From: Cyclobacterium amurskyense
GTDB lineage: Bacteria > Bacteroidota > Bacteroidia > Cytophagales > Cyclobacteriaceae
Reading direction: 5' to 3'
NCBI RefSeq assembly: GCF_001050135.1
Contig: NZ_CP012040.1
Location: forward strand, 4,667,001 to 4,731,000
Length of the DNA stretch: 64,000 bases
This document shows positions 1-9,357 of the stretch, piece by piece. The notes under the pieces are model-generated. The model saw only the letters and a list, made by a program, of their open reading frames with translations, was not told where the DNA came from and ran no database searches. Positions within the stretch are counted from its first letter, which is position 1, and every line of letters starts with the position of its first letter. Both the position numbers and the translations under genes were made by a program.

Positions 1-356
1 CCTTTGATAGACCGACCCCTTTTACCACTTTTGGGAAACGTGATGTGACAAATGTGCCAGCACAATCTTTGTTTTTAATGAATGATCCTTTCATTGCAGA
101 ACAGGCAGGCCTTATGGCCAATGAATTATTGGAGAACAAACAGCTTTCTGAAAATGAAAAAATCGTAGAGGCTTATTTAAGGGCCTTTTCGAGGCCACCT
201 ACTGAGAATGAAATCAACAAAGGATTGGCTTTTTTGAAGGAGACCAAGGCTGTAGCCTCTATTGACCCTGAGGATGAAGAGAATGTAGACTTGACTGTAT
301 GGAAGGAATACTGTCATGCCTTATTTAATATGAAATCATTTATTTACTTACTTTAG
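1..356 (+). CDS. DUF1553 domain protein, C-terminal part (5' end outside window)
   Basis: The reading frame is open from base 3 and runs in from upstream, so the gene is truncated by the window edge; the GTG at 45 is not its start. The visible part reads FDRPTPFTTFGKRDVTNVPA followed by QSLFLMNDPFIAEQA, the conserved C-terminal segment of the DUF1553 (PSD1) domain of large exported proteins found in Planctomycetes and marine Bacteroidota. These proteins often also carry cytochrome-like and DUF1549 domains, but that part is not visible here. It is followed 4 bp later by a DUF1501 gene, the usual partner, so the two are probably co-transcribed. The biochemical role of the family is not established. 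Confidence 0.85.
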   Translation, partial: FDRPTPFTTFGKRDVTNVPAQSLFLMNDPFIAEQAGLMANELLENKQLSENEKIVEAYLRAFSRPPTENEINKGLAFLKETKAVASIDPEDEENVDLTVWKEYCHALFNMKSFIYLL

Positions 357-360
357 ACCC

Positions 361-1800
361 ATGAACAATCACAAGCCACTTCTCAATAAAGCTTTAAGTA
401 GGAGAGAGATGTTAAAATTTAGCAGTTGTGGGTTTGGCTCACTTGCTTTAATGGGGATGATGGGTGGTTTGGGAGCTGCCTGCAAGTCTAAAGACAAGCA
501 ATCCCAACATATTCTAAGCCAATTGGCCAAAGCGCCTAATTTTTTACCTAAGGCCAAAAACGTTATCTTCTTGTATATGGACGGAGGAGTGTCTCAGGTA
601 GATTCCTTTGATCCAAAACCCCGGCTTGCTAGGGAAAATGGTATGGATCCCAAGTTTAAAATAGATGCGACACAGTTTAATAATAATGGTAAAATTTTAA
701 AGAGCCCTTGGGATTTTAAGCTATATGGAGAATCTGGAATGGCTGTAAGTGAGCTATTTCCTCACATTGCTGGCTGTGCAGATGATTTGGCATTGATTAG
801 GTCTATGGTTTCGAATTTCCCCGAGCATACCAACGCCAATTATTTCCTCCATACTGGGAGTGGGCTGCAGGGAAGACCAAGTGTGGGTGCCTGGGTCAAT
901 TATGGATTAGGAACCGAAAATAGTAATTTGCCAGGCTATGTGGTTTTGGATGGAGGACTTATTCCTCCTGGAGGGGTAGATAATTTTAAGAATGGATTCC
1001 TACCTGCTGATTATCAGGCATCAATTATGAAAACCGGTAATACTCCTGTGGCGAACATTAAGCCAGACAGCAGTTTGACTAGTCACCAAAAGGAAAAATT
1101 GGATTTTATAAAAGAAATGGATGCAAAAGAAGAAGGTAAGTCCAATGAAATTGAAGCAGCTATCAAAAATTATGAATTGGCCTATCACATGCAATCTTCT
1201 GTTCCTGAATTGACAGAGTTTTCTTCTGAGACCAAAGCTACAAAACAGTTGTATGGATTATTTGACGAGGATATAAATACAAGAAATTACGGTGCCCAGT
1301 GTTTAATGGCCAGAAGACTGGTTGAAAGAGGCGTTCGATTCGTGGAGCTTACTTGCCCATATATGAGCGGTATTGACAGGTGGGACCAGCACCACAGTTT
1401 AAAAGACGGGCATGAGCGAAATGCCCATGCTGTTGATCAACCCATAGCCGGTCTTTTAAAGGATTTAAAGTCCAGAGGGCTGCTAGAAGAAACCTTGGTG
1501 GTTTGGACAGGAGAGTTTGGTCGAACACCTTTTGCACAGGGTAGTGATGGTCGAGACCATAATCCTTCTGCATTTAGTATGTGGATGGCTGGAGCAGGGG
1601 TTAAAGGTGGAACGATATATGGGCAGACAGATGAGTATGGTTATAGGGTAGTGGATAATCCCGTGACTATTCATGATCTTCATGCTACTATTCTTTATCT
1701 TCTGGGTGTGGATCACAAACAACTGACTTATCATTTTGGGGGTAGAGATTTCAGGTTAACAGATGTACATGGAAACGTGGTTAAGGATATTCTGGCTTGA
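361..1800 (+). CDS. DUF1501 family protein (alkaline phosphatase/sulfatase-like fold), Tat-type signal
   Basis: A 479-residue protein of about the usual length for DUF1501. The N-terminus has SRREMLKFSSCGFGSLALMG, a twin-arginine-like signal, so export in folded form is likely. Family motifs are visible: FLYMDGGVSQVDSFDPKP near residue 70, TGEFGRTPF near 380, and GRDHNPSAFSMWMAGAGVKG just after it. These resemble metal-binding segments of the alkaline phosphatase superfamily, where DUF1501 is placed by remote similarity. The start lies 4 bp after the DUF1553 stop, so the genes form an operon. The substrate is unknown; a role in degrading sulfated or phosphorylated polymers is often suggested but not shown. 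Confidence 0.9.
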   Translation: MNNHKPLLNKALSRREMLKFSSCGFGSLALMGMMGGLGAACKSKDKQSQHILSQLAKAPNFLPKAKNVIFLYMDGGVSQVDSFDPKPRLARENGMDPKFKIDATQFNNNGKILKSPWDFKLYGESGMAVSELFPHIAGCADDLALIRSMVSNFPEHTNANYFLHTGSGLQGRPSVGAWVNYGLGTENSNLPGYVVLDGGLIPPGGVDNFKNGFLPADYQASIMKTGNTPVANIKPDSSLTSHQKEKLDFIKEMDAKEEGKSNEIEAAIKNYELAYHMQSSVPELTEFSSETKATKQLYGLFDEDINTRNYGAQCLMARRLVERGVRFVELTCPYMSGIDRWDQHHSLKDGHERNAHAVDQPIAGLLKDLKSRGLLEETLVVWTGEFGRTPFAQGSDGRDHNPSAFSMWMAGAGVKGGTIYGQTDEYGYRVVDNPVTIHDLHATILYLLGVDHKQLTYHFGGRDFRLTDVHGNVVKDILA

Positions 1801-1879
1801 GTACCGGCCTAGCTAGTCGGAGCTTACTCCAATTTCAAATCATTAATTGAATAAAATAAACGCATATACCTTATCTCTT

Positions 1880-3160
1880 ATGTTATTAAATAAATTGATC
1901 CCTTTTATTTTTTTTGCCACTGTTCTGTTTATTCCCCATATACTACTTGGCCAAGATGAGTTAAAGAATCCTTTAAGAGTTGGGAGTCCTAATAAGCTTA
2001 ATTTTGCCAATAGAACTGCTGAGACACCCATTATAGAGAGTGATTTTCCAGGTGGAAATGTTGTCATTGATAAAGTTTTTGGGGACACTATTTTTTTTAA
2101 ACCAGACCTACGGGACACTCCTAGAGAATGGTTTTATTGGTGTTTTACTGTTAAAAGCACGTCCAATAAAAAATGGTTTTTTAAAGCGACCAAACCCAAT
2201 GTTTTGACCAATTTGGGTGCGGCCTTCAGTACCGATGGTGGTTATGAATGGAATTGGATTGATCAAGAAAATCATCTGGGACCTGATCTTTTTAGCTTTA
2301 AATTTTCTGGGGATGGAAAGCCCGTAATGCTAAGTATGGGTATGGCTTACACACAGAAAAACTTTGATAAGTATATGTTGAAGCATAAAAACTCCAAATA
2401 TTTAAGAAAGTCTGTGCTTAGTACCACCCGAGCGGGAAGAAAAGTTGAGCAGTTGTTGGTAAGTAACTTTGATTCTGAACCAAAGTTTAGGGTATTGTTT
2501 ACTGCCAGGGCACATGCTGGAGAAATGATGAGCAATTATATCATTGAGGGGATGCTTGATGCATTGACATCAAATAATACCAGGATGGATCAATTTTTAG
2601 ATAAGGTGGAGATTATGATCATTCCATTTTTAGATAAAGATGGTGTAGAACAAGGTGATCAAGGTAAATACCGGAGTCCAAGAGATCACAACAGGGATTA
2701 TTCCGGAGAAAGTATTTACACGAGTACAAAAGCCATAAGGGAAGACATTCCGAAATGGATCGACGGATTGCCTTGGGTTGGGATAGATCTTCACAATCCC
2801 TGGATTAAAGGAGAAAACAATGAATGGGTTTATTTTGTGGGGAACGAAGACGAGAGGATTTCTGCTGCCCAAGAAAATTTTGTAAATACCCTGATCCGAA
2901 CACAGCAAGGGCCACTTACGATTAATAGCAAGACAGGTTTTCTTGCTTATGGCACTGCATGGAATAAAGGTAGCAATTATGAACAAGGATACTCTTTTAG
3001 TAAATGGGCTTCGGGATTTTTAGGTGAAGGATTAATAATGCCCACTACCCTTGAGTTTCCATTTGGGATCAATAATGGACAGCTTGTTACCCAAGAAAAA
3101 GCAAGGTTGTTTGGAAAGGATTTGATCTTTGCACTTTCGGAGTATATTGAAGGTCAGTGA
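1880..3160 (+). CDS. Exported M14-family zinc carboxypeptidase (cytosolic-carboxypeptidase-like)
   Basis: From the ATG at 1880 the protein begins MLLNKLIPFIFFATVLFIP and then HILLGQ, a good signal peptide; an in-frame TTG at 1847 would add 11 residues and is less likely. Residues about 50-190 form the beta-sandwich domain that precedes M14 peptidases of the CCP/AGBL type (EWFYWCFTVKS). The zinc site is His212-Ala-Gly-Glu215 (HAGEMMSN) with a third ligand at His305 (GIDLHNPW), and the likely catalytic Glu392 lies in PTTLEFPFG. All the residues expected for an active metallopeptidase are present. Export is notable because the best-known relatives are cytosolic deglutamylases. The natural substrate is unknown. 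It is separated from the DUF1501 gene by about 80 bp and may share its transcript. Confidence 0.85.
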   Translation: MLLNKLIPFIFFATVLFIPHILLGQDELKNPLRVGSPNKLNFANRTAETPIIESDFPGGNVVIDKVFGDTIFFKPDLRDTPREWFYWCFTVKSTSNKKWFFKATKPNVLTNLGAAFSTDGGYEWNWIDQENHLGPDLFSFKFSGDGKPVMLSMGMAYTQKNFDKYMLKHKNSKYLRKSVLSTTRAGRKVEQLLVSNFDSEPKFRVLFTARAHAGEMMSNYIIEGMLDALTSNNTRMDQFLDKVEIMIIPFLDKDGVEQGDQGKYRSPRDHNRDYSGESIYTSTKAIREDIPKWIDGLPWVGIDLHNPWIKGENNEWVYFVGNEDERISAAQENFVNTLIRTQQGPLTINSKTGFLAYGTAWNKGSNYEQGYSFSKWASGFLGEGLIMPTTLEFPFGINNGQLVTQEKARLFGKDLIFALSEYIEGQ

Positions 3161-3323
3161 AGTTTTGTCAGAGAATTTAACTCAAATGACAATGTCTTTA
3201 GTTTGATTGAGGATTTGTTAGTTTTTATTATTCAGAACTCCTTGATGATATACTTTAATTTGAGCAAATGTTAATAGTTTATGGGTGGACAATTACTAGT
3301 TTTTTTCATTGCTGCCAATTCAA

Positions 3324-3539
3324 TTAAACCCGGATTATGTAATAGGATTTCTCCGTCCTGACAATGTCAGGGGTGAAGCCTGTCCCGTGTCTACGGGAAG
3401 TGTTGCAATCGCAAGAAAATCAAACTGTTTGGAGATTTTAGCATATCACCGCTATGGTGAAATTGAAAACAGCAACGATTGGGTATTTTAAAGCGATTTC
3501 AGCACGTAATAGAATGTCTATTGCATATTTCGGGTTAAA
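3324..3539 (+). repeat. MITE-like dispersed repeat, copy A (full-length)
   Basis: About 216 bp. The left end is TTAAACCCGGATTATGTAAT and the right end, read in reverse complement, is TTTAACCCGAAATATGCAAT, so the termini are imperfect inverted repeats. Three small hairpins lie inside: CCTGACAATGTCAGG, CCCGTGTCTACGGG and CACCGCTATGGTG. Copy C at 52175 is nearly identical, and copies B and D lie in the opposite orientation. No protein is encoded. TTAA is present at both ends and could be part of the inverted repeat or a target duplication. Confidence 0.85.
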
Positions 3540-3606
3540 AAAGCTATACTATTATTGATTTTTTTAATCAGCAAATATTTACTACTTCCTATTTTACCGA
3601 AACCGA

Positions 3607-3643
3607 GCAAAAAACCAGTCTCTAAAAAGGCTGGTTTTTTTGC
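3607..3643. terminator. Rho-independent terminator-like hairpin
   Basis: A perfect 10 bp stem AAAAAACCAG / CTGGTTTTTT encloses a short loop and is followed by further T residues, with an A-run on the other side, so it could work in both directions. It lies 450 bp after the carboxypeptidase stop and just beyond repeat copy A. Confidence 0.7.
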
Positions 3644-3698
3644 TTTCAAATCATATGGTGGAATAAGGGTGGCGGATGAAATATGCCTTGTTGTTAAT

Positions 3699-3744
3699 TT
3701 AAGATTTAAGTTTATCTCATATAAGCATTGAGATTAAATCTTAA
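3699..3744. repeat. AT-rich imperfect hairpin upstream of SusC/D pair 1
   Basis: TTAAGATTTAA at 3699..3709 pairs with TTAAATCTTAA at 3734..3744. An inner TCTCA/TGAGA stem continues the pairing after a 5-nt bulge. There is no T-run directly after it that would make it a clear terminator. It could be an operator or leader structure; the function is unknown. Confidence 0.45.
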
Positions 3745-4127
3745 AAAATATTTTGTTTACATGAACGGTAATTATCGGTAATATATTGGTCTTAAAGTAA
3801 TGTGTTTTAAGGAAGGGAAATTAAAATATGGTTTATTAAATGAAGATATGTCGGGTGTTATTTTAACTATATAAGAAGTTGATTTTCAGTACTTTAAATG
3901 AAGATTTAATTGTGATTTACATCCATAATATATTTTATTTTGAGGTTGAAATTTAATAAGTATGAATTTTTTGATATTTATTATGTCTGGATTTTTAGAT
4001 GCTTTTTTTATGTCTATATTTAATTTATTGTTTAAATAATTTTAATATCTTCTTCTAGTTAGATGAATATTTTAAAAAAATGATGAGAAAGGAGGTAAAA
4101 TATGGTGAGATAAAATAAATAAAGTCT

Positions 4128-4158
4128 AAATAATTGATTATTTCAATTATTTGTTTTT
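4128..4158 (+). repeat. Perfect 10 bp inverted repeat plus T-rich tail, 90 bp before susC
   Basis: AAATAATTGA at 4128..4137 and TCAATTATTT at 4143..4152 are exact reverse complements around a 5-nt loop, followed by GTTTTTC. This could be a weak terminator or attenuator in the leader of the susC gene at 4242, or an operator. The low GC content makes stability doubtful. Confidence 0.4.
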
Positions 4159-4241
4159 CGGGAAATAAAATGGTGTTTTTTTGAATTATTACTAAAAAGG
4201 TAAGATATATTAAAAATTTTACAAATATTAAATATTTAAAT

Positions 4242-7148
4242 ATGTTAAAAAGTAGAATAATCCTACTAATGTTAATTGTATTGCCAGTTTGGTCCTTAAT
4301 GGCACAGCAACGTACTGTTTCTGGAAAAGTTACAGACGAGACAGGGGAGCCGATTCCATCGGTGTTGGTACTTATTAAAGGTTCCACTGCGGGAACAACC
4401 ACAGATCTTGATGGGACTTATAGCATTTCTGTTTCAGGAGATGTTACTTTAATTTTCAATATGATTGGGTTTAAAGGGCAAGAGATTAGCACCAAAGGTA
4501 CCAATTCCATAGATGTAACTCTTCAAGAATCAAGTGTGGATTTAAATGAAGTTGTAGTGGTTGGTTTTAGTGAGGTTGAAAGGCAGCATTTGGCTTCTTC
4601 AGTAGAGCAACTAGATATGGATCTTGTAAAGAGCAGGCCGATTTTTAAATTGGAAGAAGCGTTTAGTGGTACCATACCAGGTGTTACACTGATGCAAGGA
4701 AATAACCTTCCAGGTAGTGTGCCTGGGTCTATATCTATTAGGGGGATTAGTACTTTGCAGAATGCAGGGCCTTTGGTTATCATCGATGGTATGGAACAAT
4801 CCCTAACGGATATTGACCCAAATCAGGTGAAAAATATCACTGTATTGAAGGATGCGGCCTCTGCGGCACTTTATGGTTCTAGGGGTGCAAATGGTGTAAT
4901 TATTATTGAAACAGATCGAGGTACAACTGGGCAGTTTAAAGTAAATCTACACTCTTGGGGTGCACTTCATAACCCAATAGATCTCCCTAATTTTGTTGGA
5001 GCTACTGATTATATGAAGCTCAATAATGAAGCAAGAGGACACCAAGGTCAATCGCTTTTGTTTTCTGATGAAGATATAGCAGCCTCTGAAAGTGGAAATT
5101 ACACCAATGTAAACTGGTTGGATGAAGTTATGCAAAGGCAATCCTATTCACACAATACTTCAGCAAGTATTTCCGGTGGAGGAGGGGTAGGGACTTTCAA
5201 TTTGATGCTTGGCTACATCGATGAAAATGGAATGAATGAATTGGAAGGGTCCAATAAATTTTCAGCACGTTTTAACACTAATATTAATATTGCAGATAAA
5301 TTTGTTTTGTTGGCAGATTTTTACGCACACAGGTTGCAAGTGGATAGACTACAGGCCAATAATGATGGTCACGGACTTTATCAGCTAGCCTGGAGAATGA
5401 ATCCTACTCAGCCAATTTTTTATGATTCTGATTTAGAAGACAATTATATTCTTCACAATAACATTAACCCTTTAGCTTCCATTAATCATGGTGGATCATG
5501 GAATGCATTGCATGATAGAAGTACAATTAATTTGCGGCCCAAATATTTCATAAACAAAAATTTAAGTGTAGAAGGGAATGTTTCCTATATGATTAACAAG
5601 TCAGCTAATAAATACAAAAGATTGACTTATAAGTTTTTTGATGGAGATGGTAAGCCTGTTAATATTTGGAGCAATTCTGTGGGTGCGAGCCAAGGAGTGA
5701 GTCAGAGTCAAGTTACGGCTAGGGCACTTATTAATTACGAAAAAGAATTAAGAGAAGGGAAAGACAAAATTTATTTGCTTGGAGGTGTAGAGATAATGAA
5801 TAACACCTATACTGACTACCGAGAGTTCTCTAAATCCTCTTTTTTCGCAAAGTTAAATTATTCTTATGATAACAGGTACCTTATAGAAGCTACAGCAAGA
5901 GGGGATGGATCCAGTAAATTTGCACCAAATAACAGATGGGGGTTTTTCCCTTCCGGTGCTTTTGCATGGAATATTCATAACGAATCCTTTATGAGTGGCT
6001 TGGTGAGTTCTGGTATGATAAATAACTTAAAATTCAGAGCTTCTTATGGTCTAATAGGTAATGAAAATGTTGATCCTTATTTATGGCAAGAAGTTGTAAA
6101 TACTTGGGGGTGGACAATGAGAGTACCGAACCCTAATTTTAGTTGGGAGAAGCAACGCCAATCCAATTTTGGTTTGGATTTAACCACTTTCAAAAACAAG
6201 TTGAATTTTACAGCTGAATACTATCATAAGTTCTCTTATGATCTAATTTATTCAAACTTCCCAGTACCTCCTTTGACAGGATCGTACTATCTTACTTCTT
6301 CTGTAAATATTGGAGAAGTTGAAAACAAAGGTTGGGAGTTTTCGGCCAATTATTCCGATAAAGTTGGAGAGGTTGATTATAGTGTAGGTGGAATTTTATT
6401 TGATAACCAAAATCGTGTTCTGAAAGCTGGGTATAATCGTTCTGACACCCTAATTTTCAAAGACAATCAAGATAAAATTTGGTATGAAGGTATTGCGATT
6501 GATAATTATTTCGGATACCAGAGCGATGGCCTATTCCAAACTTGGGAAGAGGTAGATGCTACTGATGCCAAGTTACCGAATACATATCCTGGGGATATTA
6601 AGTATACAGATAGAAATGGAGATGGTGTAATTAACGATGAGGACAAGGTGAATCTCGGTGACCCATTTCCTCACATGAATTATTCTATAAATTTCAATTT
6701 GAGATTTCGTAGATGGGATTTTAATTTTCTTGGTCAAGGAGTTGGGAAAAGATTAGGTAGGCTAAATGGTCAGGAAGGATATCCAGTGTTGATGGATGGT
6801 GTTAACAATAACCTTGGGGCACCTAGAGAATATTATATGAACAATAGGTGGACACCAGATAATCCTAATAGTAGATTCCCTAGAGTTTGGACGGGGACTA
6901 GTCCGAATGCGGTGCTCAGTGATGTTTGGCTTAGCAATGCAGCCTTCTTTAGGGTGAAAATGCTACAATTAGGATATACAATACCTAAAATCGGACGCAA
7001 TATCAAAAGTGTCAGGATTTACTTTAATGCTCAGGATGCAATTACTATTACTAAATGGGAGGGTTTAGAGCCTGAAAGAGATGGAGGAAATGGTAATTAC
7101 CCTAGAATGGCAACTTTTAGTTTGGGAGTCAAAGCCACTATAAATTAA
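4242..7148 (+). CDS. SusC/RagA-family TonB-linked outer-membrane transporter (pair 1)
   Basis: A 968-residue protein with a signal peptide ending near LMA-QQ. Residues about 24-108 form a carboxypeptidase-regulatory-like beta domain (SGKVTDETGEPIPSVLVLIK). Next comes a TonB-dependent plug with the family motif LKDAASAALYGSRGANGV, then the barrel ending in FSLGVKATIN. There is no STN domain, so it does not look like a FecR-signalling receptor. The susD gene follows 11 bp later. Such pairs form the outer-membrane complex that imports oligosaccharides or peptides energised by TonB. No degrading enzyme lies directly downstream, so the ligand cannot be read here; the gene pair could act with enzymes encoded elsewhere. 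Confidence 0.96.
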   Translation: MLKSRIILLMLIVLPVWSLMAQQRTVSGKVTDETGEPIPSVLVLIKGSTAGTTTDLDGTYSISVSGDVTLIFNMIGFKGQEISTKGTNSIDVTLQESSVDLNEVVVVGFSEVERQHLASSVEQLDMDLVKSRPIFKLEEAFSGTIPGVTLMQGNNLPGSVPGSISIRGISTLQNAGPLVIIDGMEQSLTDIDPNQVKNITVLKDAASAALYGSRGANGVIIIETDRGTTGQFKVNLHSWGALHNPIDLPNFVGATDYMKLNNEARGHQGQSLLFSDEDIAASESGNYTNVNWLDEVMQRQSYSHNTSASISGGGGVGTFNLMLGYIDENGMNELEGSNKFSARFNTNINIADKFVLLADFYAHRLQVDRLQANNDGHGLYQLAWRMNPTQPIFYDSDLEDNYILHNNINPLASINHGGSWNALHDRSTINLRPKYFINKNLSVEGNVSYMINKSANKYKRLTYKFFDGDGKPVNIWSNSVGASQGVSQSQVTARALINYEKELREGKDKIYLLGGVEIMNNTYTDYREFSKSSFFAKLNYSYDNRYLIEATARGDGSSKFAPNNRWGFFPSGAFAWNIHNESFMSGLVSSGMINNLKFRASYGLIGNENVDPYLWQEVVNTWGWTMRVPNPNFSWEKQRQSNFGLDLTTFKNKLNFTAEYYHKFSYDLIYSNFPVPPLTGSYYLTSSVNIGEVENKGWEFSANYSDKVGEVDYSVGGILFDNQNRVLKAGYNRSDTLIFKDNQDKIWYEGIAIDNYFGYQSDGLFQTWEEVDATDAKLPNTYPGDIKYTDRNGDGVINDEDKVNLGDPFPHMNYSINFNLRFRRWDFNFLGQGVGKRLGRLNGQEGYPVLMDGVNNNLGAPREYYMNNRWTPDNPNSRFPRVWTGTSPNAVLSDVWLSNAAFFRVKMLQLGYTIPKIGRNIKSVRIYFNAQDAITITKWEGLEPERDGGNGNYPRMATFSLGVKATIN

Positions 7149-7159
7149 GAAGGAAAACC

Positions 7160-8761
7160 ATGAGAAAATTAATAATAATTATAGGATTTATAGGGTTCAG
7201 CTTGTCAGGATGTGTAGAATTTCTCGACAAAACTGATCCAACAGCAACCTCTTTTGTTGAATTCTTTAATGATGAAGAAGATCTACGAAGGGTGGTTTAT
7301 AGCAGTTATTTGGATGTATTTACACATCCAAGTTCCCATCAGAATTTATTCTATATGGAAGAAGGTAAATCTGATAATGCATACAGCAGGGTAGATGGTC
7401 ACCATCATCAAAGAATAGCAAATGGTAATATCAATAGTACCTCTTCAGCATTTCTTTTTTACTATGAATTGCAAATGAAGCATTTGGGTAGGTTGAATAC
7501 CTTTGTTGATAATGCTGACATACCCTATGTGGAAGATGAGTCCGTTCGAACGAAGTACAAGGCAATTTTGGAGGCACTTAGGGTTTGGCATTATTTTAAG
7601 CTGACTTTCAGGTGGGGTGATGTTCCTTTTCATTTACAACCTGCGGATTTAGTAGACGCGTTACAGCCTACTACTCCGAAAGAAGAAATCCTAGGGCAAC
7701 TTTTTCCTTTGGCTGATGACATCGCTTCTCGTTTACCTGCTGATGAGTATACTTCAGATAAATACATGTTTAATAAGTATTCATTTAAAGCATTGACTAT
7801 GAGGTACGCCTTGTATAATGGGCGCTTTGAATTGGCAGCAAAGTTGGCCAAGGAAATAATGGATAGTGAAAAATATTCATTGTATTCAAATTATGAAGAG
7901 CTTTTTCAATATGAAGGTGCTTCCACTAACAATGAATTTATAATGCACTTTGATATGCAAAGTCATAATAATAGTGCAACCAATTCTTTTCGAGACTTGG
8001 GGCCGCATTACCGAACAGGTAATGGTCAATCTTATGTAGTGCCTTTGAAGGCTTTGGTAGATTCCTATTGGACTCTTCAAGGCAGGCCTATTTCAGACTG
8101 TCCATTGCATTCAGAAGAAGAGTATTTGTTAAATCCAAATCTTAACAGGGACCCTAGGTATGAATCAAGTATAATGGGGCAAGGTGACACCTTTTATGGA
8201 GAGCCAATTGATATTTACAACACTAACAATCCTATGTTCTTTGAAAATCAAAGGGCAAGTAAATCTGGCTTTTGGTTTAAGAAGTTTGTTTCGGAAGCAG
8301 ATGCGTTTAGATCCGGTGGTAACTTTGACTTTGGGTTGTTGCGTTATGCAGAAGTACTGTTGACTTATGCTGAAGCCAAAATTATGCTAAATGACATTGA
8401 TGCATTGGCATTAGAAAGCATCAATATGGTAAGGGAACGCGCTGGTTTAGATATGACCGTAGCTGATGTAACCGGTAGTGAGTACAGTGGCTTTAGTCAA
8501 GAAGATTGGATCAATTTGATTAGAAACGAAAGAAGAATTGAATTTGCAGGAGAAGGTTTAAGATATGAAGATATAATTCGATGGGGAATTGCTGAAGAGG
8601 TATTGAATCAACCTGCCTTGGGTCATACTCGAATGGAAAATGGCGAAATGGTTTCATTGAAAATCGAAGATCGTTCTTTTCAACCTCATAATTATCGCTG
8701 GCCATTTCATGAAAACAGTTTAAGAGTGGAACCAGGGTTAACTCAAAATCCAGGTTATTAA
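7160..8761 (+). CDS. SusD/RagB-family surface lipoprotein (pair 1)
   Basis: A 533-residue lipoprotein; the signal ends in GFSLSGC, giving a lipidated cysteine. SusD motifs are present: LLRYAEVLLTYAEAKIMLND near residue 395, NERRIEFAGEGLRYEDIIRW near 455, and the terminal LTQNPGY. It starts 11 bp after the SusC stop and a terminator follows, so the pair forms a two-gene operon. SusD proteins act as the lid of the SusC barrel and bind the incoming glycan. Ligand unknown. Confidence 0.95.
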   Translation: MRKLIIIIGFIGFSLSGCVEFLDKTDPTATSFVEFFNDEEDLRRVVYSSYLDVFTHPSSHQNLFYMEEGKSDNAYSRVDGHHHQRIANGNINSTSSAFLFYYELQMKHLGRLNTFVDNADIPYVEDESVRTKYKAILEALRVWHYFKLTFRWGDVPFHLQPADLVDALQPTTPKEEILGQLFPLADDIASRLPADEYTSDKYMFNKYSFKALTMRYALYNGRFELAAKLAKEIMDSEKYSLYSNYEELFQYEGASTNNEFIMHFDMQSHNNSATNSFRDLGPHYRTGNGQSYVVPLKALVDSYWTLQGRPISDCPLHSEEEYLLNPNLNRDPRYESSIMGQGDTFYGEPIDIYNTNNPMFFENQRASKSGFWFKKFVSEADAFRSGGNFDFGLLRYAEVLLTYAEAKIMLNDIDALALESINMVRERAGLDMTVADVTGSEYSGFSQEDWINLIRNERRIEFAGEGLRYEDIIRWGIAEEVLNQPALGHTRMENGEMVSLKIEDRSFQPHNYRWPFHENSLRVEPGLTQNPGY

Positions 8762-8790
8762 GAAATTGTAACTTGTGATAAGTAAAAAAA

Positions 8791-8819
8791 GGTTCACTTA
8801 AAAAGTGAGCCTTTTTTTA
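8791..8819 (+). terminator. Rho-independent terminator after SusC/D pair 1
   Basis: GGTTCACTT and AAGTGAGCC form a stem with one G-T pair around a short A-rich loop, followed by a run of T. It lies 30 bp after the SusD stop. Confidence 0.85.
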
Positions 8820-8949
8820 TTATAATTAGCGTCTTAAGCCTACCCTGAGCAAATAAGTATTAAAAAGTCATCCTTATTTTTATAGCATTCTAAAACCTGT
8901 TAGCTTAGAGCTAAAAGCAAGTGAGTTGGGTTTAAGTAAAAAAGCAAAC

Positions 8950-9357
8950 ATGAGCATTACTATTTCAGAAACGAGGGAAATTGATGTTGGACAAATTGTT
9001 GCCCTTTACAAAGCAAACAAATGGTCCGCTGCGGAAAAGCCACATGAATTAAAAAATGCCTTGCTTAATTCTCATTCATTAATATCTGCTTGGGATAAGG
9101 AGAGGTTGATTGGGATAGGCAATGCAATTTCCGATGGATATTTAGTTGTTCATTATCCCCATTTATTGGTTCATCCAGATTATCAGGGACAAGGAGTAGG
9201 GAGAAAAATTGTATCCAAGCTTCAAGAAAATTACAAAGACTTCCATATGCAAATGCTAACAGCTGATGGTAAATCCGTTGAATTTTATAAGAAGGTCGGT
9301 TTTGAAAAGGCAGGGGAAACGCAGTCTATGTGGATCTATAATGGCAGTGAGCATTGA
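8950..9357 (+). CDS. GNAT-family N-acetyltransferase
   Basis: The ATG at 8950 gives a 135-residue protein, a normal size for a single GNAT domain; an upstream TTG at 8926 would add eight residues with no support. The acetyl-CoA-binding motif is HPDYQGQGVGRKIVSKLQ, and the C-terminal SVEFYKKVGFEKAGETQSMW is the typical final strand-helix segment. The substrate cannot be inferred. It stands alone between two SusC/D pairs, after the terminator of the first. Confidence 0.88.
   Translation: MSITISETREIDVGQIVALYKANKWSAAEKPHELKNALLNSHSLISAWDKERLIGIGNAISDGYLVVHYPHLLVHPDYQGQGVGRKIVSKLQENYKDFHMQMLTADGKSVEFYKKVGFEKAGETQSMWIYNGSEH

Larger units (their letters stand above)
3161..4241. other. 1.08 kb intergenic region upstream of SusC/D pair 1
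   Basis: No credible gene. It holds repeat copy A (3324..3539), a bidirectional terminator-like hairpin (3607..3643), and an AT-rich stretch with two further inverted repeats (3699..3744 and 4128..4152) leading into the susC gene. The short open frame at 3309..3491 lies inside repeat copy A and is not a gene. I found no exact TAnnTTTG promoter close to the susC start. Confidence 0.7.

Noticed and set aside
2630..2986. 118-codon minus-strand open frame
   Set aside because: Shadow of the M14 carboxypeptidase catalytic domain.
3309..3491. Small plus-strand open frame
   Set aside because: Lies inside dispersed repeat copy A; the frame is not open in other copies and no protein features are seen.
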